Shown here piece after piece: positions 27,065-36,518 of a stretch of 64,000 nucleotides of DNA. The notes under the pieces were generated by a model, which made no database searches, was not told where the DNA came from, and saw nothing but the letters and a program-made list of their open reading frames with translations. This stretch comes from JAPPHA01 sp963662815 (GTDB lineage Bacteria > Pseudomonadota > Alphaproteobacteria > Rhodobacterales > Rhodobacteraceae). The stretch is from the NCBI GenBank assembly GCA_963662815.2, contig CAXXWA010000020.1:496001-560000 (forward strand). Reading direction: 5' to 3'. Each line of letters begins with the position of its first letter. Position 1 is the stretch's first letter. Both the position numbers and the translations under genes were made by a program.

Positions 27065-28753
27065 ATGCAAGGCAACCGCAAAAACGGCGCCGAAGCGCTC
27101 GTCGAACTGCTCGGCGGCCATGGCGTGCGGCACATCTTCGGCCTTTGCGGCGATACCAGCCTTCCCTTCTACGATGCCCTGTCCAAAACAAACAACGGAA
27201 TTGAGCACATCCTGGTCCGCGATGAACGCCATGCTGCCTACATGGCTGATGCCTACGCCCGCGTCACAGGACGCGTGGGGGTCTGCGAAGGACCGTCGGG
27301 CGGCGGCGCCACCTACATTCTCCCCGGCATCGCCGAGGCCCGGGACAGTTCGGTTCCGGTCCTGGCGATTACCACCGACGTGGCAACCACCTCGGCTGGC
27401 AGGTACCCGCTTACGGAACTCGATCAGCGCGCGCTGTTCGCGCCGGTGACGAAATGGAACGAAGTCATAGCGTCCGCTGACTTTCTCCCCCGCATTGTCC
27501 GCCGCGCGTTTCGGGAAATGACCACGGGCAGGCCCGGTTCCGTTCATCTCGGACTGCCATTCGATGTGCAGAAACAGCCGGTAGACAGCGACGATCTCCG
27601 ATCCGACCCCGAATACGGGACGTTTCCTGCGCGACGTCCGGTGCCGGACCGCGCCGACGTGGAATCCGTCCTTGCCTGCCTTGAGCGCGCGCAATGGCCG
27701 GTGATCATCTGCGGCGGCGGAGTCATCCTGTCGGGCGCAACGGAGGAACTCGCGGAATTTGCGGAAGCGCTTGAGATTCCCGTTTGCACTTCGGTCAGCG
27801 GCAAGGGGTCATTGCCGGATTCGCATCCGCTCTCGGCGGGAGTCGTCGGATCGAATGGCGGCCGTCCGGCCACCCGCGCCCTCGTCGACGAATCGGACTG
27901 CGTTTTCCTGATCGGGTGCCGAGCGGGATCCGTGACGACCGAACGCTGGCGCAGCCCCGCGCCAGGGACGGCGATCATTCATCTCGACGCGGATCCGGGC
28001 GTCATCGGCGCATGCTACCGAACCGAGGCCGCAATGGTCTGCGATGCTCGCAGCGGCCTCGCCGCGCTTGCCGACGCTCTCTGCGGGAGGAATGGCGCCT
28101 CGGCGAACGGGACCGCGCGCGTCGCGCGCGCCCGCGAGCGCAAGTGGGCGGGGTTCGCGGCCCGCATCGCGGCCGACGCCGCCCCGATCAGGCCTGAGCG
28201 CGTGGTCGCCGAATTGCAGGACCTGCTTCCGGACGACGCGATCGTCTGCGCCGACCCCGGAACCCCCTGTCCCTTCTTTGCCGCCTGGTACCGCCAACCG
28301 GCAGCCGGGAGAAAATTCATCACAAATCGCGCCCACGGCGCGCTTGGCTACGCGTTGGGCGCCGCCATCGGCGCGAGCATCGGCTGCCCAGGCACTACCG
28401 TTGTCTGCGCTACCGGCGACGGGTCCTTCGCCATGATGGCGGGCGAACTCGAGACCGTCGCGAGGCTCGGCATCCCGCTCAAGATCGTCGTTTTCTCCAA
28501 CTCGTCTTTCGGATGGATCAAGGCCGGCCAGAAATCCGGTTTCGGGGGGCGCTACCACGGCGTGGACTTTTCGCGAACCGATCATGCAGCAGTCGCAGCC
28601 GCCTATGGAATCCGCAGCTGGAAAGCGGAAACGCCTGCAGAACTCCGGACAGCGCTGACGGCCGCCCTTGACCACGCCGGTCCGGCGCTGGTCGACGTGA
28701 CTTCCGAGCCGCTCGAAGAGTCCGACGCACCGGTCAGCGAATGGATCGCGTGA
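27065..28753 (+). CDS. thiamine-diphosphate-dependent enzyme, acetolactate synthase-like
   Basis: A 562-residue ThDP enzyme with the three-domain layout of the acetolactate synthase / benzoylformate decarboxylase / oxalyl-CoA decarboxylase group. The N-terminal domain has GHGVRHIFGLCGDT and the catalytic glutamate region RDERHAAYMADAYAR, then GPSGGGATYILPG. The middle domain has CGGGVILSGA. The ThDP motif is GDGSFAMMAGELETVARLGIPLKIV (in part), beginning GDG and ending in the NSSFGWIK segment. No regulatory small subunit follows, so it is probably not the biosynthetic AHAS. Reaction unknown. GGGAG precedes the ATG. Confidence 0.87.
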   Translation: MQGNRKNGAEALVELLGGHGVRHIFGLCGDTSLPFYDALSKTNNGIEHILVRDERHAAYMADAYARVTGRVGVCEGPSGGGATYILPGIAEARDSSVPVLAITTDVATTSAGRYPLTELDQRALFAPVTKWNEVIASADFLPRIVRRAFREMTTGRPGSVHLGLPFDVQKQPVDSDDLRSDPEYGTFPARRPVPDRADVESVLACLERAQWPVIICGGGVILSGATEELAEFAEALEIPVCTSVSGKGSLPDSHPLSAGVVGSNGGRPATRALVDESDCVFLIGCRAGSVTTERWRSPAPGTAIIHLDADPGVIGACYRTEAAMVCDARSGLAALADALCGRNGASANGTARVARARERKWAGFAARIAADAAPIRPERVVAELQDLLPDDAIVCADPGTPCPFFAAWYRQPAAGRKFITNRAHGALGYALGAAIGASIGCPGTTVVCATGDGSFAMMAGELETVARLGIPLKIVVFSNSSFGWIKAGQKSGFGGRYHGVDFSRTDHAAVAAAYGIRSWKAETPAELRTALTAALDHAGPALVDVTSEPLEESDAPVSEWIA

Positions 28754-28832
28754 CTGGTCCGTCTTCCGCGAGTCGGTTTGTACTCTGTATGTCCAGGCAT
28801 GCTCGAACCGCCTGGGTCGGAACACGATGTAT

Positions 28833-29234
28833 CGGTTTCGGCAAGCGCAGCAAATGCGCGAGCGCCGCGGCTGCGGCGTCGGTGAGTTCGTACATGAAGA
28901 TCTCCATGGGTTGGCCGTGGTCGCGCCAGCGCGCCGCGCCGCCGGCCTCGCGCGCGAAGCCGAGCTTCAATCCCAGCGATCGCCAGTTCGACGCTCGGCA
29001 GCAGGCCCCCGTGAACCTCGACACTTTGACGAATGTCTCCGCCAATTAGGCCGGGCACCCGTGCACGGCCCGGATATAGGCGGACAGCCGCCGAAGGATC
29101 GGGCCCAGCACGCGGTAAACGAGATTTGGCACCCGTCCGCAGAGCCTTGGCCACACTCCTTTTCGTTGGAACTTCAGCCGCTTCAGACCCGGATCGCCGG
29201 TGCCCGGAGGCCGGGAATTCGGCCACCGAGCCAC
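28833..29234 (-). pseudogene. degenerate DUF4338 (DruA-like) gene fragment
   Basis: On the minus strand, VPNLVYRVLGPILRRLS and AVHGCP (about 29129-29049) are followed, after an in-frame stop and a one-base shift at about 29046, by LAETFVKVSRFTGACCRASNW, RSLGLKLGF and HGQPMEIFMYELT. This is the order seen in DUF4338 proteins (VPHLASHLLGR.., ETFVD..RFRGTCYRAANW). The family includes Druantia DruA and many stand-alone mobile-element-linked homologues. Only the last third is left and it is frameshifted, so it is inactive. No other Druantia genes are present. Confidence 0.55.
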
Positions 29235-29310
29235 CTCCCCCGCTCGGGTTGCGCGCTCGCTACGGAAATGGCCAATGTTGCAATTTGGAGTGGCACCGGG
29301 GGATGTAATC
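29138..29310 (+). repeat. solo mobile-element end, homologous to the left end of the insertion in fic
   Basis: About 170 bases match the complement of 36215-36380 with many substitutions: CTTCAGCCGC, GCGCGCTCGC, CGGAAATGGCC, then GTTGCAATTTGGAGTGG against GTTGCACTTCGGAGTGG. It ends near CACCGGGGGATGTAAT. It abuts the degenerate DUF4338 gene and probably marks one terminus of the element that carried it. Confidence 0.55.
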
Positions 29311-29666
29311 CCAAAATGAGAATTGTCCGCCTGGCAGGCCGCAAGTCAGCGGTGGGTCTGACCAAGTGTCACAAAATTGTAGTAATCTTCTGATATCCTT
29401 CTTCCTCCTCGTCCGACAATGCGCACGGGTTTCCGCTGCGACGCCCGCGGGTCGCGTGCCCTTCCGCATGCCGAAGATTCGAATTGAACCGATTCAGGGG
29501 TTCCGCTAGCTTCCATCGCTGTGCCGGTCTGTCGCCAAAAGTGAATTGCTGCGGACTCGCGGGCGTAGGTATACCCGTCGCCATATCGGTTCATGGAAAT
29601 CGGCCACCCAGCTGACGTGCCGCAAATTGTTCGGTCGGGTCGCGTCAACAGTGGAGTATTTTGACA
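29311..29666. other. upstream region of the peptide ABC transporter operon
   Basis: No credible gene. GC drops locally around 29370-29420, where promoter elements for the downstream operon would be expected. GGAG at 29653-29656 is the likely ribosome binding site. Confidence 0.4.
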
Positions 29667-31247
29667 ATGTCTTGTGCGGGTCCCATCCGGTTTCTGGTGG
29701 CAACAGTCCTTGCGGCTTCTCTTGCCATCACCGGGACCGCGGCTTCGAGCGAGTCCGTCCTCCGCGTCATTCCGCATTCAGACCTTAAGAATCTCGATCC
29801 GATCTGGACCACCGCCTACATCTCGCGGAACCACGGTTACATGATCTACGACACCCTGTTCGCGATGGACGAGTCCTTCACGCCGCAGCCCCAGATGGTC
29901 AACGCCTGGACGACATCGGACGATGGCCTGGTCTGGACCTTCGTGCTTCGCAACGGGCTCAAGTTCCACGACGGCTCGCCGGTCACCGCTGAGGACGTAG
30001 TGGCCTCCCTCAATCGCTGGGGACGGCGCGACGGCATGGGGCAACAGCTCTATTCCAACCTGGAGAGCCTCGAAGCCGACGGCGACAAGACCATCGTCCT
30101 GACCCTGGCGCAACCCTTCAGCCTCGTCCTTGAAGCGATCGGCAAGATTTCCTCGAATGTGCCGTTCATCATGCCCAAGGAAGTGGCCATGACCGATCCC
30201 TACGAGCAGATCGACGACTACACCGGATCCGGGCCCTTCATGTTCCGGGAAGACGAATGGGTTCCGGGATCGCAGGTCGTCTATACCCGGTTCGAGGACT
30301 ACGTCCCGCGCAGCGAACCGCCGTCCGCCGCCGCCGGAGGCAAGGTAGCCGGCGTTGACAAGGTTGTCTGGACCTATTTTCCGGACCAGTTGACGGCGAT
30401 GAATGCGCTGATGGCCGGCGAGGTTCACTTCTTCGAAGCTCCCAGCAACGACCTGGCGGTGATCATGTCGTCCAATCCGGACGTCGTCGTCGAGGTCAAC
30501 GACCCGCTCGGGAACATCGGCTTCGCTCGCTTCAACCATCTGCATCCTCCCTTCGACGATGTCGACGTTCGGCGGGCCGCCATCATGGCCATGAAGCAGG
30601 AAGACTATCTTGCAGCAGCATTCGGCAGCGAGGAGTTCTGGATGACGTGCTATTCGGTCTATCCCTGCGGCACGACGTACGCCGGCGAAGCCGGCGCGGA
30701 GGTCATCAAGACAGGTTCGGTCGAAGCCGCCGCGGAGGCCCTTGCCGCAACCGGCTATGACGGCACGCCGGTGGTCATCATTCAGCCGACGGACATTGCG
30801 GGGCTTTCGGTCTTCTCCCTGGTTACGGCCGAAAAGCTCCGGGCGGCCGGCTTCACCGTCGAGGTCCAGGCCATGGACTGGTCGACCCTGACATCCAGGC
30901 GCGCCTCGCGCGAAGCGGCTGCCGACGGAGGGTGGAACATGTTCCACACCTGGTGGATCGGCGCCGACATCCTGGATCCTACGTCAATTGCCTTCTCGGG
31001 CGATCCGGATGCGGGCTGGTTCGGCTGGCCAGAGGATGCCGAGCTGGAAGCGGCCAGACAGGCGTTTTCCGCGGCGTTCACGCCTGAAGAAAGGAAGGAG
31101 CACGCCGCCAAGGTCCAGGAACGACTTTGGGCCATCGGGGCTTCGGGCGAACTCGGCCAGTTCTATGTCCCGGTCGCATACCGCAACTCGGTGAAAGGGC
31201 TGATCAAGGCGCCGGTCCAGTTCTTCTGGAACATCACTGTCGAATGA
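29667..31247 (+). CDS. ABC transporter substrate-binding protein, peptide/nickel family 5
   Basis: A 526-residue periplasmic binding protein (SBP_bac_5 family) with a signal peptide (FLVATVLAASLAITGTAAS, cleavage about residue 25). The mature part begins VLRVIPHSDLKNLDPIW and contains the hallmark TFVLRNGLKFHDGSPVTAEDVV near residue 90 (in part) and SGPFMFREDEW. An in-frame TTG six bases upstream (29661) is an alternative start with closer spacing to GGAG. The ligand may be an oligopeptide, opine or other small molecule. It is the first gene of a four-gene transporter operon. Confidence 0.92.
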   Translation: MSCAGPIRFLVATVLAASLAITGTAASSESVLRVIPHSDLKNLDPIWTTAYISRNHGYMIYDTLFAMDESFTPQPQMVNAWTTSDDGLVWTFVLRNGLKFHDGSPVTAEDVVASLNRWGRRDGMGQQLYSNLESLEADGDKTIVLTLAQPFSLVLEAIGKISSNVPFIMPKEVAMTDPYEQIDDYTGSGPFMFREDEWVPGSQVVYTRFEDYVPRSEPPSAAAGGKVAGVDKVVWTYFPDQLTAMNALMAGEVHFFEAPSNDLAVIMSSNPDVVVEVNDPLGNIGFARFNHLHPPFDDVDVRRAAIMAMKQEDYLAAAFGSEEFWMTCYSVYPCGTTYAGEAGAEVIKTGSVEAAAEALAATGYDGTPVVIIQPTDIAGLSVFSLVTAEKLRAAGFTVEVQAMDWSTLTSRRASREAAADGGWNMFHTWWIGADILDPTSIAFSGDPDAGWFGWPEDAELEAARQAFSAAFTPEERKEHAAKVQERLWAIGASGELGQFYVPVAYRNSVKGLIKAPVQFFWNITVE

Positions 31248-31339
31248 GCTGACACGCCCGAGACCAAGCAACGGCGCCCGTCTCGGCCTGGTTCCCGGAC
31301 CTGTTCCGCGCACCGCCGCACGAGGACGACGACTATCCC

Positions 31340-32284
31340 ATGCTGAACTATGTGTTGCTGCGCGTTCTGTCGACGATTCCGGTCATGGGCCTGGTGGCGC
31401 TCTTCGTCTTCGCGCTCCTGCGCGTGGCGTCGGGCGACCCGGCCGCCGTCATTGCCGGGGATCATGCCACCGCCGAGGATGTCGAGCGTATTCGCGCGCA
31501 ACTCGGCCTCTCCGACCCGATGCCGGTCCAGTTCGGCCGCTGGATCCTCGGGCTTCTCCAGGGCGATCTCGGAACCTCGATCTTTTCCAACAAGCCGGTC
31601 TCGGAACTGATCGCCCAGCGGCTCGAACCGACCCTGATGCTGGCGCTTTCCACCATCTCGTTCTCGGTGACCGTCGCCGTGCCGCTCGGGACCGTCGCCG
31701 CCTACCGTTCCGGGAGCCTCGTCGACCGGATCGTCATGCTGTTCTCCGTGGGCGGTTTCTCGATCCCCGTCTTTGTGCTGGGCTACATGCTCATCCATCT
31801 GTTCTCGCTGACCCTGAAACTTTTTCCGGTCCAGGGCTACAAGTCGCCTTTTGCCGACGGAATTCTTCCGTTTCTTGCCCACATCGCATTGCCGACGGCA
31901 ACCTTGAGCGTCATCTTCATTGCGCTCATCTCGCGAATGACCCGTGCTACGGTGGTCGAAGTCCTGGAGGAGGACTACATTCGAACCGCACGGGCCAAGG
32001 GGCAGTCGGAGTTCCGCATCCTGATCCGCCACGCGCTTCGCAATGCAGCGGTCCCGATCGTCACCGTAATCGGTATCGGCATTGCGCTCCTGATCGGGGG
32101 CGTAGTCGTCACCGAGAGCGTCTTCAACATTCCAGGTCTCGGCCGGCTCGTTCTCGACGCGGTCCTCGCCCGGGACTATCCGATCATCCAGGGACTGATC
32201 CTGTTCTTCAGCTTCGTATACATCATCATCAATCTGATCATAGATCTCTGCTACACGCTGCTCGATCCGAGGATCCGCTACTGA
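31340..32284 (+). CDS. ABC transporter permease, DppB-type
   Basis: A 314-residue inner-membrane permease with six predicted membrane segments, the first at residues 5-27. It has the DppB N-terminal pattern LRVLSTIPVMGLVALFVF, then ARAKGQSEFRILIRHALRNA, the EAA-type loop that contacts the ATPase, and a C-terminal FVYIIINLIIDLCYTLLDPRIRY. Its stop codon overlaps the dppC-type start (TGATG). It forms the channel together with the next gene. Confidence 0.93.
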   Translation: MLNYVLLRVLSTIPVMGLVALFVFALLRVASGDPAAVIAGDHATAEDVERIRAQLGLSDPMPVQFGRWILGLLQGDLGTSIFSNKPVSELIAQRLEPTLMLALSTISFSVTVAVPLGTVAAYRSGSLVDRIVMLFSVGGFSIPVFVLGYMLIHLFSLTLKLFPVQGYKSPFADGILPFLAHIALPTATLSVIFIALISRMTRATVVEVLEEDYIRTARAKGQSEFRILIRHALRNAAVPIVTVIGIGIALLIGGVVVTESVFNIPGLGRLVLDAVLARDYPIIQGLILFFSFVYIIINLIIDLCYTLLDPRIRY

Positions 32285-33153
32285 TGGCGGCGCCTCGAGT
32301 CGCTGCATCCCGAACCGCGGATCCGACCCTTCTCCGGGCCGTTCTCGGCAACCGGGGGGTGTTCTGGGGCGGATTGTCGCTTGTCGCGATTTTCGCCCTC
32401 GCGATGCTGGGCCCGGCTTTTGCCGTCGACCCCGTCGCCATTAACCCCATGAACCGGCTGAAACCGCCCGGAACCGAAGGATACTTCGGGACCGACATGC
32501 TGGGGCGCGACGTCTTCAGCCGTGTTATCAACGGCGGCCGCGTCTCGCTGACCATCGGCATCGCCGTCGCGATCCTGTCTATCGCCGCCGGGCTGGTCCT
32601 TGGGCTGGTCGCCGGCTACATCCGGGTTCTCGACTCGGTGATCATGAGGACCATGGACGGGTTGATGTCCATCCCGGCCATCCTCCTCGCCATCGCCATG
32701 ATCTCGCTCTCGGGCGCATCGCTCGCAACGGTGGTGGTTGCCATCGTCGTTCCGGAAATCCCTCGCGTGGTCCGGCTGGTCCGCGCGGTGGTCCTTACAG
32801 TCCGCGAGGAGCCCTATGTCGAGGCAGCGATTGCTTCGGGCACTCGGACCGTACTCGTCATGTCCCGGCACATCCTGCCAAATACAATCGCACCGCTCAT
32901 TGTCCAGGCCACCTACATCTGCGGTTCGGCGATGCTTCTGGAGGCAATTCTCGGGTTCCTCGGCGCCGGCATCCCGCCGGAGATTCCGTCCTGGGGCAAC
33001 ATCATGTCCGAGGGACGGACATACTTCCAATTGACGCCCTGGATCATTTTCTTTCCCGGATTCGCGCTGGCGCTCACTGTTCTGTCCGCAAACATCGTCG
33101 GCGACGGTCTCCGCGACACGCTCGATCCACGAATCGCCCGGAACCTGCGATGA
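32284..33153 (+). CDS. ABC transporter permease, DppC-type
   Basis: A 289-residue inner-membrane partner of the DppB-type permease. It starts with a cytoplasmic tail and a first membrane helix (GLSLVAIFALAMLGPAF), then the family segment GTDMLGRDVFSRVINGGRVSL. The EAA-type loop is EAAIASGTRTVLVMSRHILPN, and the C-terminus ends GDGLRDTLDPRIARNLR. The ATG overlaps the previous stop by one base, and the next gene overlaps its stop by four. Confidence 0.93.
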   Translation: MAAPRVAASRTADPTLLRAVLGNRGVFWGGLSLVAIFALAMLGPAFAVDPVAINPMNRLKPPGTEGYFGTDMLGRDVFSRVINGGRVSLTIGIAVAILSIAAGLVLGLVAGYIRVLDSVIMRTMDGLMSIPAILLAIAMISLSGASLATVVVAIVVPEIPRVVRLVRAVVLTVREEPYVEAAIASGTRTVLVMSRHILPNTIAPLIVQATYICGSAMLLEAILGFLGAGIPPEIPSWGNIMSEGRTYFQLTPWIIFFPGFALALTVLSANIVGDGLRDTLDPRIARNLR

Positions 33154-34754
33154 CGCCGATCCTGGAGATCGACGGGCTCTCGGTCAGCCTTCCGGCGGGC
33201 GGCGACCGCCCGTACGCGATCAACGACATCTCCCTCACCGTCGACAGGGGCGAAATAGTCTGCGTGGTCGGCGAGAGCGGATCCGGCAAGTCGGTCACCG
33301 CGTTTTCGGTGATGGGGCTGCTCGACCGAAGGGCACTCGTTCCGGTGGCTGGCTCCATCCGGCTGGACGGCGAGGATCTCCTTGCGCTCGACGACCGGAA
33401 GCTGAGGCGGATGCGCGGCGAGCGCATGGCCATGATCTTCCAGGAACCGATGACCGCCCTCAATCCGGTCATGCGGGTTGGCGACCAAGTCTCCGAGATG
33501 CTCGAAATTCATGGCGAACTGTCCCATGCCGAACGCCGCGTCCGCGTTCTCGCCGCGATGGCGGACGTACGCCTGCCGGACCCGGAAAGCCTCTATCGCG
33601 CCTATCCCCACCAGCTCTCCGGCGGCCAGCGGCAGCGGATCATGATCGCCATGGCGTTGTCCCTGGAACCAGCGCTGCTGATCGCCGACGAACCGACGAC
33701 GGCGCTCGACGTGACCACCCAGGCCAGAATCCTCCGGCTGATCAGGGACCTTCAGGCCTCGCACGGGATGGGCGTGCTGCTCATCACCCATGACTTCGGG
33801 GTCGTTGCGGAAATCGCTGACCGCGTCGTCGTGATGCAGGAAGGCCGGATCGTCGAGGAGGGTGCGGTCGAGGAAATTCTGGTCTCTCCCGCCCATCCCT
33901 ACACGCGCCATTTGATCGACGCGGTCCCGTCGATGACGCCACCCGAACGTCCGGAACCGGAGGGCGAACCGGCGCTCGAGACGATCGCTCTCGAAAAGGT
34001 CTACGGTTCAACCGGCTGGCTGGACGGCGGCCAGGAGGTGCGCGCGGCAGCGAACATCTCGCTCATCCTCCGCCGCGGCGAGACCCTCGGGATTGTCGGC
34101 GAAAGCGGCTCAGGCAAGTCGACCGTCGCCCGCTGCATCATGCGGCTCGTTGATCCGACCTCGGGCGCGATTTTCGTAAACGGCGTCAATGTCGCCGGCA
34201 TGCGGCAGGGGACGCTGCGCGCGCTTCGCCGACAGATTCAGATCGTCTTCCAGGATCCCTACCGATCGCTCAATCCGCGGAGAACGATCGGCCGGTCTAT
34301 CGTCGAGGGTCCGATGAATTTCGGGGTACCGGCGGAGACTGCCTGGGCCCGGGCCCGCAACCTCATAGAGGTTGTCGGTCTCGCCGCGGACTCGCTCGGC
34401 CGCTATCCGCACCAGTTTTCCGGCGGCCAGCGGCAGCGAATCTGCATTGCCCGCGCGCTCGCCGTGGAACCGGTGATCCTGATCGCCGACGAGGCCGTTT
34501 CGGCGCTCGACGTCTCGGTTCAGGCGCAGGTCCTCGACCTTCTCGACGACGTTCGCAGAACCTATCGCCTCGCGATGCTGTTCATCACCCACGACCTTCG
34601 GGTTGCCGCCCAGATTTGCGACCGGATCATGGTCATGCATGAGGGCGGCCTCGTAGAGCAGGGACCGACCAGCGAGATCTACGCCAACCCGCGGCACCCA
34701 TATACCCGCGAACTCCTGGCCGCGGCGCCGGGTCGAGCATCGTCGCTCGCCTGA
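33150..34754 (+). CDS. fused dipeptide-type ABC transporter ATPase (DppD-DppF fusion)
   Basis: A 534-residue protein with two complete ABC ATPase domains in tandem. Domain 1 (about 1-260) has Walker A GESGSGKS, signature LSGGQRQRIMIAMA and Walker B ALLIADEPTTALD. Domain 2 (about 285-534) has Walker A GESGSGKS, signature FSGGQRQRICIARA and Walker B VILIADEAVSALD. In many systems these are separate DppD and DppF proteins, and the fused form is a common variant. Domain 2 has DEA where DEP is more usual; the catalytic Glu is kept. It powers the preceding permease pair. Confidence 0.94.
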   Translation: MTPILEIDGLSVSLPAGGDRPYAINDISLTVDRGEIVCVVGESGSGKSVTAFSVMGLLDRRALVPVAGSIRLDGEDLLALDDRKLRRMRGERMAMIFQEPMTALNPVMRVGDQVSEMLEIHGELSHAERRVRVLAAMADVRLPDPESLYRAYPHQLSGGQRQRIMIAMALSLEPALLIADEPTTALDVTTQARILRLIRDLQASHGMGVLLITHDFGVVAEIADRVVVMQEGRIVEEGAVEEILVSPAHPYTRHLIDAVPSMTPPERPEPEGEPALETIALEKVYGSTGWLDGGQEVRAAANISLILRRGETLGIVGESGSGKSTVARCIMRLVDPTSGAIFVNGVNVAGMRQGTLRALRRQIQIVFQDPYRSLNPRRTIGRSIVEGPMNFGVPAETAWARARNLIEVVGLAADSLGRYPHQFSGGQRQRICIARALAVEPVILIADEAVSALDVSVQAQVLDLLDDVRRTYRLAMLFITHDLRVAAQICDRIMVMHEGGLVEQGPTSEIYANPRHPYTRELLAAAPGRASSLA

Positions 34755-35059
34755 CCGGCGGGATCGACAATTCGCGGGACTCGGCCGAATACCGGCGGAC
34801 CCTCAGGCCACGCCGTCCGGCACTTCGCCGCCCCTCCGTCGGGAAACCATGCAACCAGATCAATGGGGGCGACCGGAAGCAGCGCCGGTCACCGAACGCG
34901 GCCGAGCTGCGCCCGCTGACGGTTGAGTTTCATGGGGATTCCATTCGCCGAATGCAAGCCTTGTCGCGTCGGCCTGAAGCGCTTCGCCGCCAGCATCGTT
35001 TCGCGAGATTGACGGTTGTCATGCAGGAAACTCGTCAAACGAAATTTCGGGGCGAGCAG
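34755..35059. other. intergenic stretch between the ABC operon and fic
   Basis: The ABC operon and the fic remnant converge here. No gene, RNA or clear terminator hairpin is recognisable. Confidence 0.45.
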
Positions 35060-36214
35060 TTACCCCAATTCGTTCAATTCCTGCTTTGACCAATCGAGCC
35101 TTTCAGCGATCAATTCAGCAAAGGGACGAACATCAAAGGCCGTGCTTGCAGCCTCAAGCGCCGACATGTAGCGCGTCCGGTCCTCCAGCCTAATGATCGT
35201 CCAAGGATGGCCACCAGAGGCGAGCATGACATTCATCAAGAATCTTGCCATGCGCCCATTTCCATCCGGATAGGGGTGAACATACCCCATCAGCCAATGG
35301 CCAAGGACGGCGCGAACGGCAGCCGAGGGTTCCGATTTCATTTGCGCGAAAAGCTCTTCCATACCATCGGCAATCGCTTCGACCCTGGGTGGAACATGGC
35401 GCGAACCGCGAAGATAGACCGGACGGTTGCGAAATCCGGCAAGTACACCGGCACGTAGAATACCGGCATCGACCGACGGTTGGAACAACTGCGCGTACCA
35501 TCCGTCGTGATCCTCAAAGGCAACCTGTCCGGCCGGGTCTCCCGCGAGAACCCTGCCGATAGAAGCTCGAACTGCCCGGAACGCCTGCCAATAGCCGCGT
35601 GCTGCAAGCGCATCAAGATCAGTGCGGTCAGCAGGATTTCCCTCCGGATCAAACTGACCGGTCCGTACTCTCTCGATCAGCTTTTCGGTAACCCTGTATC
35701 CCTCGATTGACAGTGAGTTGTAGGCATCGCTGACGTAGATCTCGTCTATGCTTGCAAGATAGGCACCCGCATCATGAGGCAGCGGCAAGTCCTCGGGCAA
35801 AACGTCGATCACCTCTTCCCGCCCACCCTTCCAGGCGTTCCGAATACGTCCAACCAGGGGCAGAGTGCCGGTATGAACATGCGGCAGCGATACGTCGGGT
35901 GAAAAAGGATCACGTTCCCGTACGTCATGATCTGCTGAACGCATTCGCCTCAAGATTCGATCAGCTTCCACCGCGCGGTTCATGTTCCTGAGTGCACCCG
36001 CAACCCGGCCGGCCGCTTTCACATGTCCGCCATCGAGGAGCCTTGCAAGCAGACCGCTGGTCGACCGCAATGATGCCAGCGCGATCCGTGCTTCCAAAGG
36101 GTGACTGTAAAAGAAATTCTCCGTGACCTTGATGAGCGCCGCTTCGACCGCCAAAACCCGTAACCCGTCCTTCCGCACCAGATCTTCTTTCCCGGGCAGC
36201 GCTTTTTTCAGATC
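35060..36214 (-). pseudogene. Fic-domain protein, C-terminal fragment (interrupted gene)
   Basis: This part carries the Fic core. The active-site motif HPYPDGNGRMAR matches HPFx(D/E)GNGRxxR, so the AMP-transferring (AMPylating) chemistry would be intact. Upstream, NSLSIEGYRV contains the S-x-x-x-E-G inhibitory motif of class II Fic proteins, which block their own active site with a helix from the same chain. The fragment begins at LKKALPGKEDLVRKDGL, exactly at the GATC duplication of the inserted element. Joined to the N-terminal fragment (37568-37982) with one GATC removed, the frame is restored to 521 codons. Without that joining it lacks its own start and promoter. Confidence 0.85.
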
Positions 36215-36398
36215 CCCACTTCCACTCCGAAGTGCAACACCGGCCATTTCCGCTGCGAGCGCGCAGCTCGGGTGCCGAAGATGGCCCTGTGATGGCGAAT
36301 CCAGACCCCGGGGCACCCGAGATCCGGGCACGAGGCGGCTGAAGTCCCGTCGAAACGCAGCGTAGCCGCGCTCTCCGGACGGCGCAAGCCGCGCCCAG

Positions 36399-36468
36399 GG
36401 GGCGTCTGCGGCCCGCCGGGCGAAGGGAGGGCGGAGCCCGACCGAGGTCGGCGGGCCGCAGACGCCCC
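36399..36468. repeat. perfect 20-bp inverted repeat downstream of the IS30 transposase
   Basis: The left arm 36399-36418 and right arm 36449-36468 are exact complements (GGGGCGTCTGCGGCCCGCCG), separated by 30 bases, with TTTC after the right arm on the plus strand. It lies between the transposase stop and the left end of the insert. It may be a bidirectional transcription block that shields the element from outside transcription. Confidence 0.7.
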
Positions 36469-36518
36469 TTTCTCTCGCCGGACCGGTCCCTCCGCAGGAC
36501 GGTCCGGGACGGCTTCGG

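Noticed and set aside
28833..29234. Druantia defence system
   Set aside because: Only a broken fragment of a DruA-like gene is present, and no helicase or other Druantia partners lie nearby.
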